From Eonycteris spelaea (Eukaryota > Chordata > Mammalia > Chiroptera > Pteropodidae): DNA of 64,000 nucleotides. How positions within the stretch are numbered: the first letter of the stretch is position 1; each line of letters begins with the position of its first letter. The stretch lies in the NCBI GenBank assembly GCA_003508835.1, contig PUFA01000223.1, positions 930,001-994,000 on the forward strand, given 5' to 3'. The position numbers and the translations under genes were made by a program. The notes beneath the pieces were generated by a model. That model was not told the DNA's origin and ran no database searches. It saw only the letters and a list, made by a program, of their open reading frames with translations. Shown here one piece after another: positions 1-11,989 of the stretch.

Positions 1-207
1 CAGTAACCTAGCAAGTGAAATAACTTCGCTATAAAACTGAACTGAGCGGCTGCCAAAGTGACTTTAAACCAGGACACCGTTACCTTGTTTGGATGATCAA
101 ATACAAGCTGTCAATCTTAAGACATTAAGTCTGCACTTCTGTATGACATAGCTGAGGGGTTCCGATTCTGTCAGATGTGAACAAACATACTTCCTTTTAG
201 GTAAGCC

Positions 208-244
208 ATATGTATACACATACACACATACACACATATATACA
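208..244. repeat. (CA)/(TA) microsatellite
   Basis: Imperfect alternating TA and CA dinucleotides, read directly. Confidence 0.85.
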
Positions 245-455
245 ACATGGGTCTGAACTGTGCAGGTCGAATTATGTGCGGACATTTTTCAACCTTCTCA
301 ACCGACTCGACCAGTTAACACCTACGTCGTTCGAAGGTCACCTGCGGTGGGGAATCCGTGCAAGCAGGGGGCTGGCAGAGTTACATGTGGTTATAGCCGA
401 GTTCCGACTGTGTGAAAGGTCAGTGCCCCTAACTCTGCACTGATCCGGGGTTGAC

Positions 456-496
456 TGTGTGTGGGTGTGTGTGCGCGCACGCGCACGCACACACAC
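456..496. repeat. Alternating purine-pyrimidine TG/CG/CA repeat
   Basis: A TG tract passes through GCGCGCAC into a CA tract, so it is alternating purine-pyrimidine almost throughout and close to self-complementary about its centre. Confidence 0.9.
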
Positions 497-969
497 CTGT
501 ATGTGCATGTGTGTAAACTCCATTCAGCAAGTAAATCTGTAAGTGCTGGGATGGAAAGCACTAATTTAGCACAATATCTGAAAACACGGAAATGCCTTGC
601 TTTATCGTACTTCTCTTTATCATGCTTCACAGATGTTGCATTTTTTACCAAATGAAGGCAAGACCCTCCACCAGCAAAGAGATTACAACTTACTTTACTG
701 CAATACTGCTTTATTACAGTGGTCTGGACCACAACCTGCAACATCGCTGACCTATACCTGCAATATTTTTCTTTGGACTATAAAAAATTAAGAGGCTTGA
801 TGATAAGAATATTAGATGTGATGTTTAAAACAAAAATCACAGAATTAAAACACACTCGATGTGAACTGAGCAGTGTGGTATTTCCTCCCTTTGGACTCAG
901 CATTTTCCACAAAATCCCTTTGAGTGCATCCCCCCCTTAAATAGCTGTTAAAGTTAACAGCTCACATAC

Positions 970-1115
970 TAACATCTGCTAAGCACTGACCATGTGCCTC
1001 ACGCTGCAGTAAGCGCTGGACACCTGGTACTCTAAGCTATACGTTAACAGCAGGAGGTGGCCGTCCCACTTCACAGATGCAGGAACAGTTACAGAAAGCA
1101 GGAAGAGTTCAGATT
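970..1115 (-). repeat. MIR SINE fragment
   Basis: On the plus strand the block reads as the reverse complement of the 3' half of MIR: CTAAGCACTGACCATGTGCC followed by a diverged 'cacagatgcaggaac' core. Recognised from memory of the consensus, not by search. Confidence 0.6.
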
Positions 1116-1844
1116 TGAAATGAGTATGATCACATGTCCTGAATAACTCTTTTCGGGGAGTGTGAAAACGACGAGGGGCTTTATCATTCATTCTGCATTA
1201 GCTCAGAAATTTGTGACAGCTGCACATCACGAGCATCACGACGGTGAGGTTCGGCCTTATCTTTCCACCCACTTCAGGAAGCCAACATTACTTTCCTCTC
1301 ATTTATTCCACTTTTATCAGTCGATACCATCTATTTTCTGAAAAAGTATGGTGTTTAAGTTTTCAAAAATCACAGTATTTTCACAAGATTGTGAAGTCAT
1401 ATTCTGTTCTTTTTCAAATGTTATTTTTAACCTGTTAAATCTCATCTTGTTGGTTTTAACTAAGTGCATGTCAAAAAAACTTTGGATCCCAATTGTCATT
1501 CACTTTTGTACTTATCCTTCTCAGCTTCCTGTCATTTATGTGCATACATGCCTTTCTTTGTTTTTAAAGCTATTTTTAAAAACACACTCAGCCAAGCAGG
1601 GCCTGCGAGTGTTGGTGCCCTTCCTGCAGGCAGGGAGCACTTCATTAATCCGCTCTCCAGGGAAGGGATTTAAACACCATGCAGCCCTCCTGACGCCCCA
1701 GCCAGGGTTGGGCATGCCCTCCCCACTGTCTCTGACTGCAGGCTGCCAACGGCCAACTTGCAAGGCTTAGGTTTTTCAAGGGGATGTACAGCGTAGAGAA
1801 CACAGTCAATAATGTTATAATAACTATGCATGGCATCAGGTGAG

Positions 1845-1940
1845 CGCTAGACTAATGGGGTGATCACTTCGTTAGATACATAAATGTCTAATCACTGGGC
1901 TGTACACCTGAAACTAATACTTATGTCAACTATAATTTAA
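1845..1940 (+). repeat. L1-type 3' tail fragment
   Basis: Contains GTGATCACTTCGTTAGATAC and CTGTACACCTGAAACTAATA, a string typical of the 3' end of L1 copies in laurasiatherian mammals. It is the only lineage hint among the repeats. Confidence 0.55.
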
Positions 1941-2584
1941 AAACTAGACAAAATTTCTTCGGGAGTTGTCAGGTTTTGTATCATCTCAAGGATGCCTTCT
2001 TGAGCAGATCTAAATTGATTTTGAGTAAAAAGTTATGGAGATTTTTAAAAAATGATAGGCTTACTGACACATCTGGACATCCAAACTCTGCCCCAAATGT
2101 ATTCAGATAGAAGTTATACTCCATCAACAGAGAAAAAGACTGCATACACAAAGCCGAGACATTTACGCACAACTAGAACACTCTAGAAAACAAATGGCCA
2201 AGTTAAGTAAGTACACAGGATCAAGGACATTTAGATGCTTCTGTACAATCAGAATGGTCAGTGGGAATAATGGCCCAGAGACTGGCCAGGTTGTTCACAT
2301 GTGGCGAGCCAGCATCCAGACCCTGTGGAGGACAGAACCACCCCTTCTTGAGGGCCCCAGGCCCCACGACTCCTCCACCCTGGTTTGCTCAAGCAAACTG
2401 GAAAACTAGACGTTCCCCTTCCGAGCACATCACTCCCTCGCCAGGAATCTCTGCAAATCACAAGTCCCAGATCTTTGGAGGCCCAATTCCAGCACCGCCT
2501 TCTTCCCCTTTGAGGGACTACAAACATCACTCCTGGCCGCACCCCGCATTTCCCACGGGCCTTAACTTTCGCCAGTTTTAGTTA

Positions 2585-2665
2585 ATCACCAGCATTCATT
2601 ATTAAGCTCTTGGAAGGCAAAGGCAGGGTCTCATTCACCTCCATATTCCCCGCAGCAGTTCCCAG
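2585..2665 (+). repeat. L2 LINE 3' end fragment
   Basis: TAAGCTCTTGGAAGGCAAAG followed by a 'gtctcattcacc' string matches the conserved L2 3' terminal region in plus orientation. Confidence 0.5.
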
Positions 2666-2869
2666 CAGTGGTATCCAGCCCCCGCCCGCCCCAGCAGGCC
2701 AGTCAAAATCCCCCTGGAGATTTGGTAAGGCCGACTCGAGGCCTACCCAGACTTTTGCATTTAGCCCGATGTCGTTCTTATGTAAACACATATAGGTCCT
2801 GTCACATTAAACCTGGAGTGAGCGTAACCCCCTGGGCACTGAGGGCTCACAAAGGCAGCGGCCACACAC

Positions 2870-4060
2870 GGCTCCTATGCGGAGCTCAAGCCCCGGCCGC
2901 CAGGGACTCCCGCGGCCGAGGTCAGGGCCGCAGGAGTGGACCCGGGCTAGGGCTCTTGGCTCTGGGGACGGAGGGAACGTCCTGCGACCCGGGAGAGAAC
3001 AGAAAACCACTAGGAACCGAAAAAAGTCAGAGGAGCACAGAGGATGAGCCCTGCCCCCAGTCTTCGAGATCGCGGACGGTTCAGCCTCGATCTCTGGGGC
3101 GAGAACAAAGCAAAACGAAAGCCCGAACTTGTGCCCGCGCGGGATAACGTGCAGGAGGGCAAAGTGGTTTCGACGCAGGTCCGGCGGCTGCGGGCGGCGG
3201 CACCGCGCAGGGCGGCCCGGGGCTGCGGACGCCGCGCCGCCCGCGACGGCGACGGGCCCCGCGCGCGGGTGCTGGCCGCGACCGAGCCGGCGCTGCGCGG
3301 GGCCCGCGCGTGTGGGCTGCACACAAAGGACGCGGCGGCCCGGCGCTGCCCTCGGCCCCGCGCCCGGAGCGAGCCTTTCTTCCTACGCAGCGAACATGGC
3401 GGAGGCGCTCCCGCTGCCCAGGCCGGGGCCGGCGCGGGCCGCGCTCGCCCTCCCGCTCCCCCGGCCGCCCGCCTCAGGCACCACGGGCCTCCAGGCCGTC
3501 GCCACGCCGCCGGCCCGGCGGCCACCCGCTTACCAGCAGCCGGGCGCGGCGAGCGCTCGGGTTCCGGCAGGTCCCCGAACAGGTCCATGGCGGAGGCTGG
3601 GCGGTGGCGGGGTTGGCAGACGCGCAGCCCGCGAGCGGCGGCGGGCCCCACACGCGGCGGCAGCGCGCTCCACACGGCGGTGGCGGCAGCGACCGGGCGG
3701 CGGCAGCCCGTGCGCCGTCAATCAACAGAAGGCGGGCCCAGGGCGCCACCAATCGGCGCGCGGCCCGGCCGCCCCAGAGTCCTGTGCGCGAGCGGGGCGG
3801 GGCCGTGCGCACGCGCGCAGGCGCCCCGCCTCTCGGGCCCGCGGCGCTGACGCGATGGCCGCCATGTTGCCTACGAAGGTTGGTCGGGCGCTTCCTGGTC
3901 TCCCATAGCGGGGGCGTCTGGTTCCGACGAGCCCGGTGCAGACATAAATGTCTGCCTTCAACGGCAACTGTAGTGAGCCCTGACGTGTGGGAAGGCTTCC
4001 AGGAGCTTTTCACGTGCGGGCCGTCCCTTCGCCCTCTCCCCACCACGGCCGGCCTCCCTT
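2870..4060. promoter_or_regulatory. ILKAP: CpG island and promoter of ILKAP
   Basis: Dense CpG and GC boxes surround ILKAP exon 1. A CCAAT box lies on the plus strand at 3749-3753. A YY1-type motif, GCCGCCATGTTG, lies at 3858-3869, and a related AACATGGCGG sequence near 3395. A CACGTG E-box is at 4011-4016. There is no TATA box near the likely start, which I expect between about 3600 and 3870. The long open frames across this island are a by-product of low stop-codon density. Confidence 0.7.
3534..3588 (-). CDS. ILKAP: ILKAP coding exon 1 (integrin-linked kinase-associated phosphatase, PP2C family)
   Basis: On the minus strand an ATG at 3588 opens a 55-nt coding exon (18 codons plus one base) that starts MDLFGDLPEPERSPRPAA, the N terminus I know from mammalian ILKAP. 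It ends at a good donor, CTG|GTAAGC (GT at 3533-3532). ILKAP is a PP2C-type serine/threonine phosphatase that binds integrin-linked kinase and damps its signalling; the catalytic domain is in later exons, which would lie left of this window. The exon sits in a CpG island next to HES6 and PER2 in the same order as in human. I found no further ILKAP exon between 1 and 3529. The exon is open and shows no lesion. Confidence 0.93.
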
Positions 4061-5399
4061 CCTGTCCCGTTCTGGAGGCTGGGGAACGGAGGCTAGATAG
4101 AGCGGCCTTAGACTGACACCCCACAAGATGCAGGGTGTACAGGCGGCACCCCTCCGCCGGTCTGTGCCCGGCGCGTGGCGGGAAGCACACAAAGGGAAAA
4201 AAGGGGCTTCCACCTGACGGTCCAGAGAAGCAGCGGGGGACACCGAGGAGACAGCCGGGCCCACGCAGCCAGGCCTCGTTCTCCCGTTGAATATACACAA
4301 TTTCTTAAGTCGTCGACATCAGGCTTTGATAGGCAAAGGCTAAAAAGAGGCCACACACAATACGTGAACATAGCCCGAGCCGCGGAAAAGACCAGACATC
4401 CCTTTATCTTGAGTGACGAGTGACTGCTGCTGCTTTACTAAGTACAAGTTAAGCCTTTGTCTGGTCTTCCCGTCTTCTAGGTAAGATTAAGACCCCCAGT
4501 CGAGGAATTACTTCCTTTCCAACATTATCCAACCCGGTGCAAATACCCGCTTCCTTAAATGTGCCCCCAAATCAACTAATACCAGCCCAGACCTTTCAAG
4601 TCCTTCGCAGCATCCCCGAGCCTCCCCGTGGTCGTGGTCCCTCTGGCTGTGATGGGTGATAAGCCAACTCATTCAGCTGCAGGTGCGTTTCTGCGCTCTA
4701 TGGGTGCAGGACGTTGATGGGCCCAGCAAGCCTTCCCGCCTCTCCTCTCCTCGCCTGCCCACTCAACCCTGCACCCCTCTTTGAAACCTTCACTGACCTC
4801 CCCTCACCCTCAAGGATGAACTGCCTCTCTTTGCAGTAGGAATATCGTAACAATGGTCTCCATTTCCTCCGCTCTCATCCACTCCTCAGTCCACCCGACC
4901 CAGCTTCACCTCATCGGCCCTCCAAAACAGCTCTTGCTGAGCCACCCGGTGACTTCCCGCTCTTCTGCGAATGGAACTGACCTTTTAACTCATCTTACAC
5001 GCATCCCCGCAACACTGACACTGCTGGCCTCTCTCTCCCCTTGCTTTGTGGGACACAGCACTCCCCCCGGTTTATTCCTGTTCTCTGGCGGCTTCATCTC
5101 TGTCTCCTTTCCAGACCCAACTCTTTCTGCCCTGTTATTAATGGATTCTTTAAGACTTGATCCTAGATCCTCTCCTCATTCCATCTACTCTCCCTTGGCA
5201 ATCTCATCCACATTTGGCTTGAATTATCAGTCAGCTGAATGTGATTTGTTGATTTCCTACCAGTTCGAATAAGTACCTTGTGATAGCTCTTCAGATATCT
5301 CAAGAGGACCTCAAACTCAGTGTGCCCCAATTGAAATCATTGTCTCTACTCCCCACCCTGTCTCCTTCAATCTGTTCTCCTTCCAGGTTGACACCTCCC

Positions 5400-5975
5400 T
5401 GGGTTCCTGCCCTAGGACCCGTCTGTGGAAGACAGCCTCCTGATGTGGCCCCGTGACCCCCACACCCTCGTATTCAACTCTTGTGAGGTCCCTTCCTTTG
5501 AGGGTGGACAGGGCCTGCGACTTGCTAGCCAATAGAGTCCAGCAAAAGTGTCAGGACAAATATGATTATGTGGATGTGATTCCTGCGCACAGGTTTGTGA
5601 CACCAATCCTGCTGGGAGACTCTCTGTGCCTTGCTGGCTTTGAAGAAGCAAGTTGCCATATTTTGAGCTGCTATATGGGGAGGACCATGGCATGGAACTG
5701 AGGGTGGTTTCCAGCTGACAGTCAGCAAGAAACCGAAGCCTTCAATCCACAAGTCCACAGTGAAATGAACGCTGCCAACAACCATGCGAGTGTGGAAGTG
5801 GCTCCTTCCTAGCCGAGCCTCAGGTGAGACCCCAGCCCTGACTAACACCTTGACTGCAGCCTCACAGAGGACTCAGCTGACCCATGGAAACTGTGTGATA
5901 ACAGCTAGATGAGGTTTTAAACCACTAAGTTTATGGTCATATTTTTCACAGCAATAGAGAGCTAACATACCCTCC
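5400..5975 (+). mobile_element. MaLR/MLT1-type solo LTR
   Basis: It ends with the characteristic TTTTAAACCACTAAGTTTAT, then a 'cagcaatagagagctaacatac' tail. Upstream blocks resemble MLT1 LTRs. No internal retroviral sequence was seen, so this is an ancient solo copy. Confidence 0.6.
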
Positions 5976-6359
5976 ATCACCAAGTCCTAGCAGTTCTATC
6001 TCCTGAGTGCCTTCTGAATGCACCCCCTGCTTCCCCATCCCCACCAAGCCTGTGTCACACATTGCAGCCTCCTTTTTGTCCCCTCCCTCAGGTCTTCTCT
6101 CAATCTCTTGTACTTGTCTTCTCTTGTCCCAGGACATTTTCTCATGTGAGACGCTTGGCTTTGCATGTTCTCCTTGTCCCCCTTCCCCTGTGTAACTTCC
6201 ATTCTCTCCTTGAGGCTGTGGATAGGGGCTTAAAGAAAAATGAGAAAAAGGTTGATTGGAAGATGGAGAAAATAATACCTTTATATACTGGTGCAGTTTG
6301 TAAAACTATTGCCTGCTGTAATGTGGGAAATAGAAAATATACCTAACGAACTGATAATC

Positions 6360-6535
6360 TAAGATTTCCAGGAAAAATGTGTGAAGTGTCAGCCACAACC
6401 ACATGAAGGATCTCAAACAAGGTGCCAGGCCCAGCCCTTCTGGAGTTCCTGACATGCAACATAGGTGCAAAACAAAGTGGCTGTTTTAAACTGCTAAGTT
6501 ATTATGATGCAGCAGTAACAGCTGAACAACATGTT
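6360..6535 (+). mobile_element. Probable MLT1-type LTR tail
   Basis: TTTTAAACTGCTAAGTTATT followed by 'atgatgcagcagtaacagctgaac' resembles the 3' end of the same LTR group. Short and diverged. Confidence 0.4.
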
Positions 6536-7939
6536 ACAAGGCTCATGTTGTGCACTGTGAGGGCTGAAAAATGAAGACAATGACCTAACTGTTCTGTTTT
6601 CCATGGCAATGGGGAGAGGAGTTTTATAGCAACTCTGGTTTGGGGAAGTTTGAGTAAAGGTCAGAAAAAGTCTCTCACACTGCTGAATTAATTGACTGTT
6701 TTTATTGTGAACTGCGGCCTTTAAGGTAGGGCTGTGAATGACAAGGGGGCCGTGAACAAAAAAGGGCCATTTAATAAACCTGAAAGTTTTGGGAGCCACA
6801 TGACAGGCATGAAGCTCAGTGACCGAAAATAACCACCAGGGTGGTCTGATACAAATCCCTAACTGGACAGATGAGAGCAGGTAGTTGCGTCCTAGGCTTA
6901 CATCTTCCTTAAGAAAGGTCAGTCTTTACCTTAGGCGAGCCCTGTCCATCGTTCTTATGCCTCTGGGATACTGTATCAGAGTGATTTTCTTTTCCCACCC
7001 CTCAAAGGCACACACCCCCAAAACAGAGCCCAAGACCACAGACCCAATCATTCTCTCGTTCCCCGCTCACCACCTCTGTGTGCTGTGTTGTTAACTCCTA
7101 TACCCACCAACGTAAAGACGTATGTGTCTCTCCATTTTGCCTTTTATCCAAACTTAGACATTCTTCCCTCACCACCCCCGCCCCCCCATGCCGCTTTGCC
7201 CTCTCCCCAAACACCTGTCCTCCCAGCCCTTCTCCAGTCACCCTCCGCCCAGCGGCTCCTGCTGAAACCCGGTCCCACCCTGGACTCCTGCCTTCTCTCC
7301 TCCTCGCAGACACCCATTCACTCGTAAGTCTACCCTGCTCTGCTTCCGAAACCCCTGCACGTCGCTTCCAGCCACTGCGATCCTAGACCAAGCCCTGGCA
7401 TTTCTTTCCTAGGCGGGTGAGCCGACCTCCCCTCTGTTACATTCTTGCCCTCGGACAGCCTATGGTCTATGAAAGAGAGGGAGGATCTTTTAAAAATGTA
7501 CCCCGCCCTTTGCCCTCCCCTGCTGTAAGCCCTTCCCTCATGTCCTGGTTACTTAGAATCCAACCCCTTATGAGGCCACCCCTTTGAGGCCCTCTGGATC
7601 TCACCTGAGCAGGCATCACCACCCTCCTGCAGCCCACCCCTTGGCTGCGGCCCAGCCTCCTGGGCTCCTCACTGTCCTGGACCCCCACTTCAGGCATTTA
7701 GGCGAGCAATACAAATTTTATTTATGGATATGTTTGACTTTTCATAAATGATATTTGATCAACATCTTCTGAAAATTGTCAACCAGGAAAATAAATGTAT
7801 TGGGAAACTTTTATACTTCATTCACTTAAAACAGTGATAAAGAGTTCACCGTTATTCATTTTTTATGTAGAAAAAAATTTTTTTTGCTATTTATTTCCAT
7901 CAGGTATATAATTTTCTGCTATTTGTAAGGACTGATTTC

Positions 7940-8475
7940 TGTATTTTAGTAAACTTTTTTATGATGTAAAACCATACTTCCAGAAAAGTACACAAGTCGT
8001 AAATGTACGGCTTGATGCGTTTTCACAAAGTGAACACGCCCATTAACTAGGACCCAGGTCAGAACCCAGCACATTTCATGCACCCCGGAAACCACTTCCA
8101 GTCATGACGCCCCCACCCTAGCACCTTGCCACAGCGTCGTTGTGTGGGGTTTAAACTTCATGTAAATGGAATCACACCGTTTGTGCTCTTCCGACCCTGA
8201 CCTCTTTCGCTCAGCCTTCTGTTGGTGAGAGTCGTCCACACAGCGGACAGTCACAGTTCATCTCTTCTGGTGGCCATGCTCTGTTTGGCTGCACCAGGCT
8301 TACTTTTGCCTTCTCCTGTTGATGAACGGCTGGGTTGTGCCCAGTCTGGGGCTATTACAGATGACGCTGCCCGGAACATTCCAGGACTGTCTTTTGGTGA
8401 ACGCTGGTGGGACACACCCAGAATGGGACTGCTGGGTCACAGGGCACCTTTACGTTCAGCTTTGTCGACACTCTC
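7940..8475 (+). mobile_element. L1M 3' UTR fragment
   Basis: Contains TTTTCACAAAGTGAACACGC, the 'gtaaatggaatcacacc' block and a 'gggactgctgggtcacag' block, in the order found at the 3' end of old L1M elements. No intact ORF. Confidence 0.65.
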
Positions 8476-8479
8476 CTGA

Positions 8480-9060
8480 GTTGATTTTTTATTGTGGTAA
8501 AGCCCACGTAGCAAGATTTACCAGTCAGTGGCATTAACTGCATTCACGGTGTTGCGCCAGTGCCACCACCACCCGTCTCCAGAGCCTTTTCGTTGTCCCA
8601 GACAGAAGCTCTGTGCCGTTCAGTAAACTCTCTCTATGCCTCTCTCCTGGGCCCTGGGACCCTCTGTTACACTTGTCTCTATGAATTCACATAATCTAGG
8701 TCCCTCATGTAAGTGGAATCAAACAAACACTATTTGTTCTTTTGCAGCGTGCATCCGAAATGCATTTCTTTTAATGGTTGAATATTACTGCATTGTGTGG
8801 ATGGACCACTCTTGTTTAAACGTTTGTGGCTGATGGACACCTGAGTTGTTTTCACCTTTTTTGGCTCCCAAGACTAATGCTGCTATGAACGCTGTGAAAG
8901 GTTGTCTGTTTGAGTCCCAGTTTTCGATTCTGCCAGGTAGACATCTAGGAGCGACACTGCTGAGCCATTCAGTAACCCTACATGCGGCTTTTGGAAGAAG
9001 CGACAAACCGTTTTGCGCAGTGATTGTGCCATTGTACACTGCCATCAGCAATTGATTTCT
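8480..9060 (+). mobile_element. Second L1M 3' end fragment
   Basis: Starts at TTTATTGTGGTAAAGCCCAC and runs through 'tgttgcgccagtgccaccaccacc', 'ctctatgaattcacataatctagg' and 'aatgctgctatgaacgctg' blocks, a full ordered match to L1M 3' sequence. It follows directly on the copy before it in the same orientation. Confidence 0.75.
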
Positions 9061-9669
9061 GTATTTTTGATAAAAAATTTTATGTACACCTACTTGTTAA
9101 ATATTACAATTCATATTAAGTTAAATATAAGATTACATTGGTTATATTATCTTAATAAACATATTTTAAATGTTTACTAAAAATTTTTAGACAAATTTGG
9201 TATCTGAAAAGCCAAGTGGTACAGTTTTCAGGAAAAGAAGAAAAATATATTCAGAACTGGACCAAAATTATAGGGAACAATTACAAGTTTGGATACAAAA
9301 GCAGGATCCCAGCTACTGAAAATGGGAGTTCCTTATCACTGATGCTATTAGAACACAGTGACCAGGAGAGTCAGAGGTAAAGATTCCGTCAGGGGAACAG
9401 AAGGGGGAAACCTTGGAAACTGCACAAAACCAGGGGTGACCGGGAAGGGCTTCCCTCAGAAGGTGACACCGAGCCAACCCTGAAGGCAGGCAGAGCAGAG
9501 CGGTGGGTCAGCACTGCAGCAGGCAAGGGGTTGGGACAGGAGAGGGACTTCCGGGCAGAGTGATGGCATCCCTAGCTGACCCACAGACTCAAGGGCCCGC
9601 TACACTTTGCTAATTGGCGGTATTGGGCTTTTGAAGGGCTGAAGTTTGGGAGGTGAGACTGTTGTGGAA

Positions 9670-10090
9670 AAATCCCAAACCAGGCCAAAGAAACACCAAG
9701 CAGTAACTCAGAGAGAAAGGAGAACTCAGGTTTATTACGTGCAGTCCTGGAGGAGCTAGTGCTGTGAAGATCTGGGCAGTGGGCTCAGTTGCAATATTGC
9801 TTATATACCAGAATTTTTACACAAGCTGATTGGTCATTTTGAACTCAAACCATTACAAACAGCAGGAGTTGCTATGGAGACTGCAAGTAGTAATAATGGT
9901 AAGGCCAGGAGTTGTCACTGGTTGCCAAGAGATACAAATTGTTACAGGAAGCCAGAGCTGCTAAGGGTAAAACAGTACAAACAGTTACATTTGTTGAGCA
10001 AAAGGCAAGTAGGACAAGGTACAAAAGAGTTCCGCAGTGAGCTCCTGCATGCAGCAAGCAGGTTTACAGAAGCAGGAAAAAAAAGCTGAT
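9670..10090 (-). mobile_element. LTR-like block (class uncertain)
   Basis: Read on the minus strand it has a TATATAAG-like promoter element near 9790 and an AATAAA near 9735, spaced as in a solo LTR. No coding sequence or paired second LTR was recognised. Confidence 0.35.
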
Positions 10091-10894
10091 TCACTTTTAA
10101 TGAAAATTCTGAAATTTCCTCTTCAAGACTAGATGCACTAGAAGACAAGAGTTTCCTTAATGACCACTGCCATTCTTCAGGTGAGAGAGAAGAACCTGAA
10201 CTAAGGACGCAGCAGCAGGGACAGAGCCAACCGGACGAGGGCTAAGACGCACTCTCATTCATCAAACCCATGGTAGGAGTAGATCGATGGTTCCAGGGCA
10301 TTGCTTGCCTGGTGAGGCTGAAGGAAAATGAGGCGTGTCCTTGCAGGTCAGGCTTCTGCCCTGAGTGCTGGAGGGTGTCCCTGCTGCTCTCAGGGAGCTA
10401 GGGCATGAAAGGAGGTGCAGGTTCTGCATGACAGCTGAATTCAGGTTGAACTCCCTGAGTTTGAAGTACCCGTGGAGCATCTAAGCGGTGACAGCTAGGG
10501 AGAAGTGGATACACTAGAGCCTCCAAGTGGATACACTGAGCTGCAAGTCATTTTTGGAGTCAGCAGTCCAGTAGGAGAGACCATGGATACCACACGGACC
10601 ATAGTCTAGAGCTATGAGAGCCAAGGGAAGAAGAGATGTGGGCACAGCAATATTTAAAGGGCGGGTTGAGAAGCGCATCTCTAGAATCTGAGAAGGGATG
10701 GTTGAAGAGGAAGCAACAAAAGCAGAGAACAGTGTTTTAAGAAGCAGGGGGTTACAGATGGTGTCAGATGCTGCACCATTTAGGTAAGATGAAAACTGGA
10801 GTCTGCTGGGCAATTAGGACTTCACTGGAAACTGCCAGAAGCTTCAGTAGAACAGTAGGAGACGTGTAAGGTAAATGCGTGACATGCCAAGAGA

Positions 10895-11345
10895 AGTTTT
10901 AAAAGCAAGCCTTTATTGGGAGAGGGCTCCCGAGCAAGGTTCACTGGTCCAAAGAGGAGAGGTGCCAGAGACGTCATGCCCTGACACGGAGGCGTAGTTT
11001 TTATAGGGTTATGTGGGGGTAGGGTATAGAATGGGGAGTGTCAGTTGAGCATCTGTGGTTGGGGTAGTGGCGCCAGGGTTTTAGGGTAGACCTTTATAAG
11101 TTGGGCATCCGGATTCCGATGTCAGGCTGGGAGGTCTGGATTCCGACGTCAGGCTGGGAAGTCTCCAGGCAGGCAGCCGGCTGGCCTTCCCCCGCCGTCC
11201 TAACAGTGGCCACGCTGAAATTCTGGAGGAGCGAGCAGGCAAGGAGACAGAGACGAGAACGCAGACTATTTCCAATAAACTTGACTGTGCGGGGAAACGC
11301 TGGGACAGTAACTAGGAGATGTCGGGGAGGTCTAAACAAGTTTCT
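10895..11345 (-). mobile_element. LTR-like block with internal tandem repeat
   Basis: Minus-strand AATAAA near 10912 lies downstream of a TATAAAAA-like element near 11000, an LTR-like arrangement. A 30-bp near-duplicate unit (GGATTCCGATGTCAGGCTGG) lies at about 11105-11167. Identification is by layout only. Confidence 0.35.
11105..11167. repeat. Two-copy 30-bp tandem repeat
   Basis: The unit GGATTCCGATGTCAGGCTGG recurs 30 bp later with one C for T change, read directly. Confidence 0.85.
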
Positions 11346-11784
11346 TGGGATACAGTGGTTAAGGCAGTGGGAGAAGCCTACAGTTTTGGAGCTAGTTCAA
11401 CTGCGAGGGGAGGCAAGACCCTGGGAGATGTCTAAGGGTCCACGCATTTTCCCAGGTGGGGTGGGCGGGACCTGGGGCAGAGGGGGTGGTGGTGCCCCAG
11501 GTGTCGTCCACTGACACTGGATAGCAGGGCAACGAGCCAGGGCAGGAAGGGCACAGCCAAGTGCACCACCATCTTCAAGGCAGGGCAATTTTGTCACACA
11601 CGGATGGCAGAGCCAAAAGCCTGGGCCTCCCTGGGGGAGGGGTTTTAAATCCTCAGCCCTCCTCCTCCTCCCAGGTCCACCTGAACGCAGCGACAGGCTC
11701 TGGGCTTCCCCAGCTGCTCTCCACCAAGCAAGGCCTTTGTCTCCCTCTGGCTGGTTGGTGGTGGCTTGTGGCTCTAGCTCATCT

Positions 11785-11895
11785 TAAGAGATTGCAACTT
11801 CTGCGACAGCAGGGGTCTGGGTTAGCCTCATCTCTGTGTCCCCAGAACGTAACGGGGGCTCAATGCATCTGTAGAATAAATGCTGAGCAAAGCCT
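11785..11895 (+). repeat. L2 LINE 3' end fragment
   Basis: Blocks 'catctctgtgtccccagaac' and 'gggggctcaatgcatctgtagaataaatgctgagc' match the L2 terminus. Confidence 0.55.
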
Positions 11896-11989
11896 TGCCT
11901 GCCAGGTCTCTGGCATGGTCAGCAAGCTTGGCACAGCTCCGGTTCCCTCCTCCAGACACCTGCTTCCATCCGCGGCCCGAAACGGCCCC

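Larger units (their letters stand above)
1..3529 (-). other. ILKAP: ILKAP intron 1 (part)
   Basis: No coding exon is recognisable here. The left part is AT-rich with microsatellites at 208-244 and 456-496, a minus-oriented MIR near 970-1115, an L1-type 3' tail near 1845-1940 and an L2 3' end near 2585-2665. From about 2870 the DNA becomes CpG-rich and merges with the ILKAP promoter island. Confidence 0.75.

Noticed and set aside
3044..4116. Several overlapping open frames of 250-270 codons around ILKAP exon 1
   Set aside because: They lie in a CpG island where stop codons are rare, have Arg/Pro/Ala-rich low-complexity products and match no family; only the short MDLFGDL frame on the minus strand is a real exon.
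9670..11345. A full-length endogenous retrovirus with two LTRs
   Set aside because: The two LTR-like blocks do not match each other and no gag, pol or env similarity lies between them.
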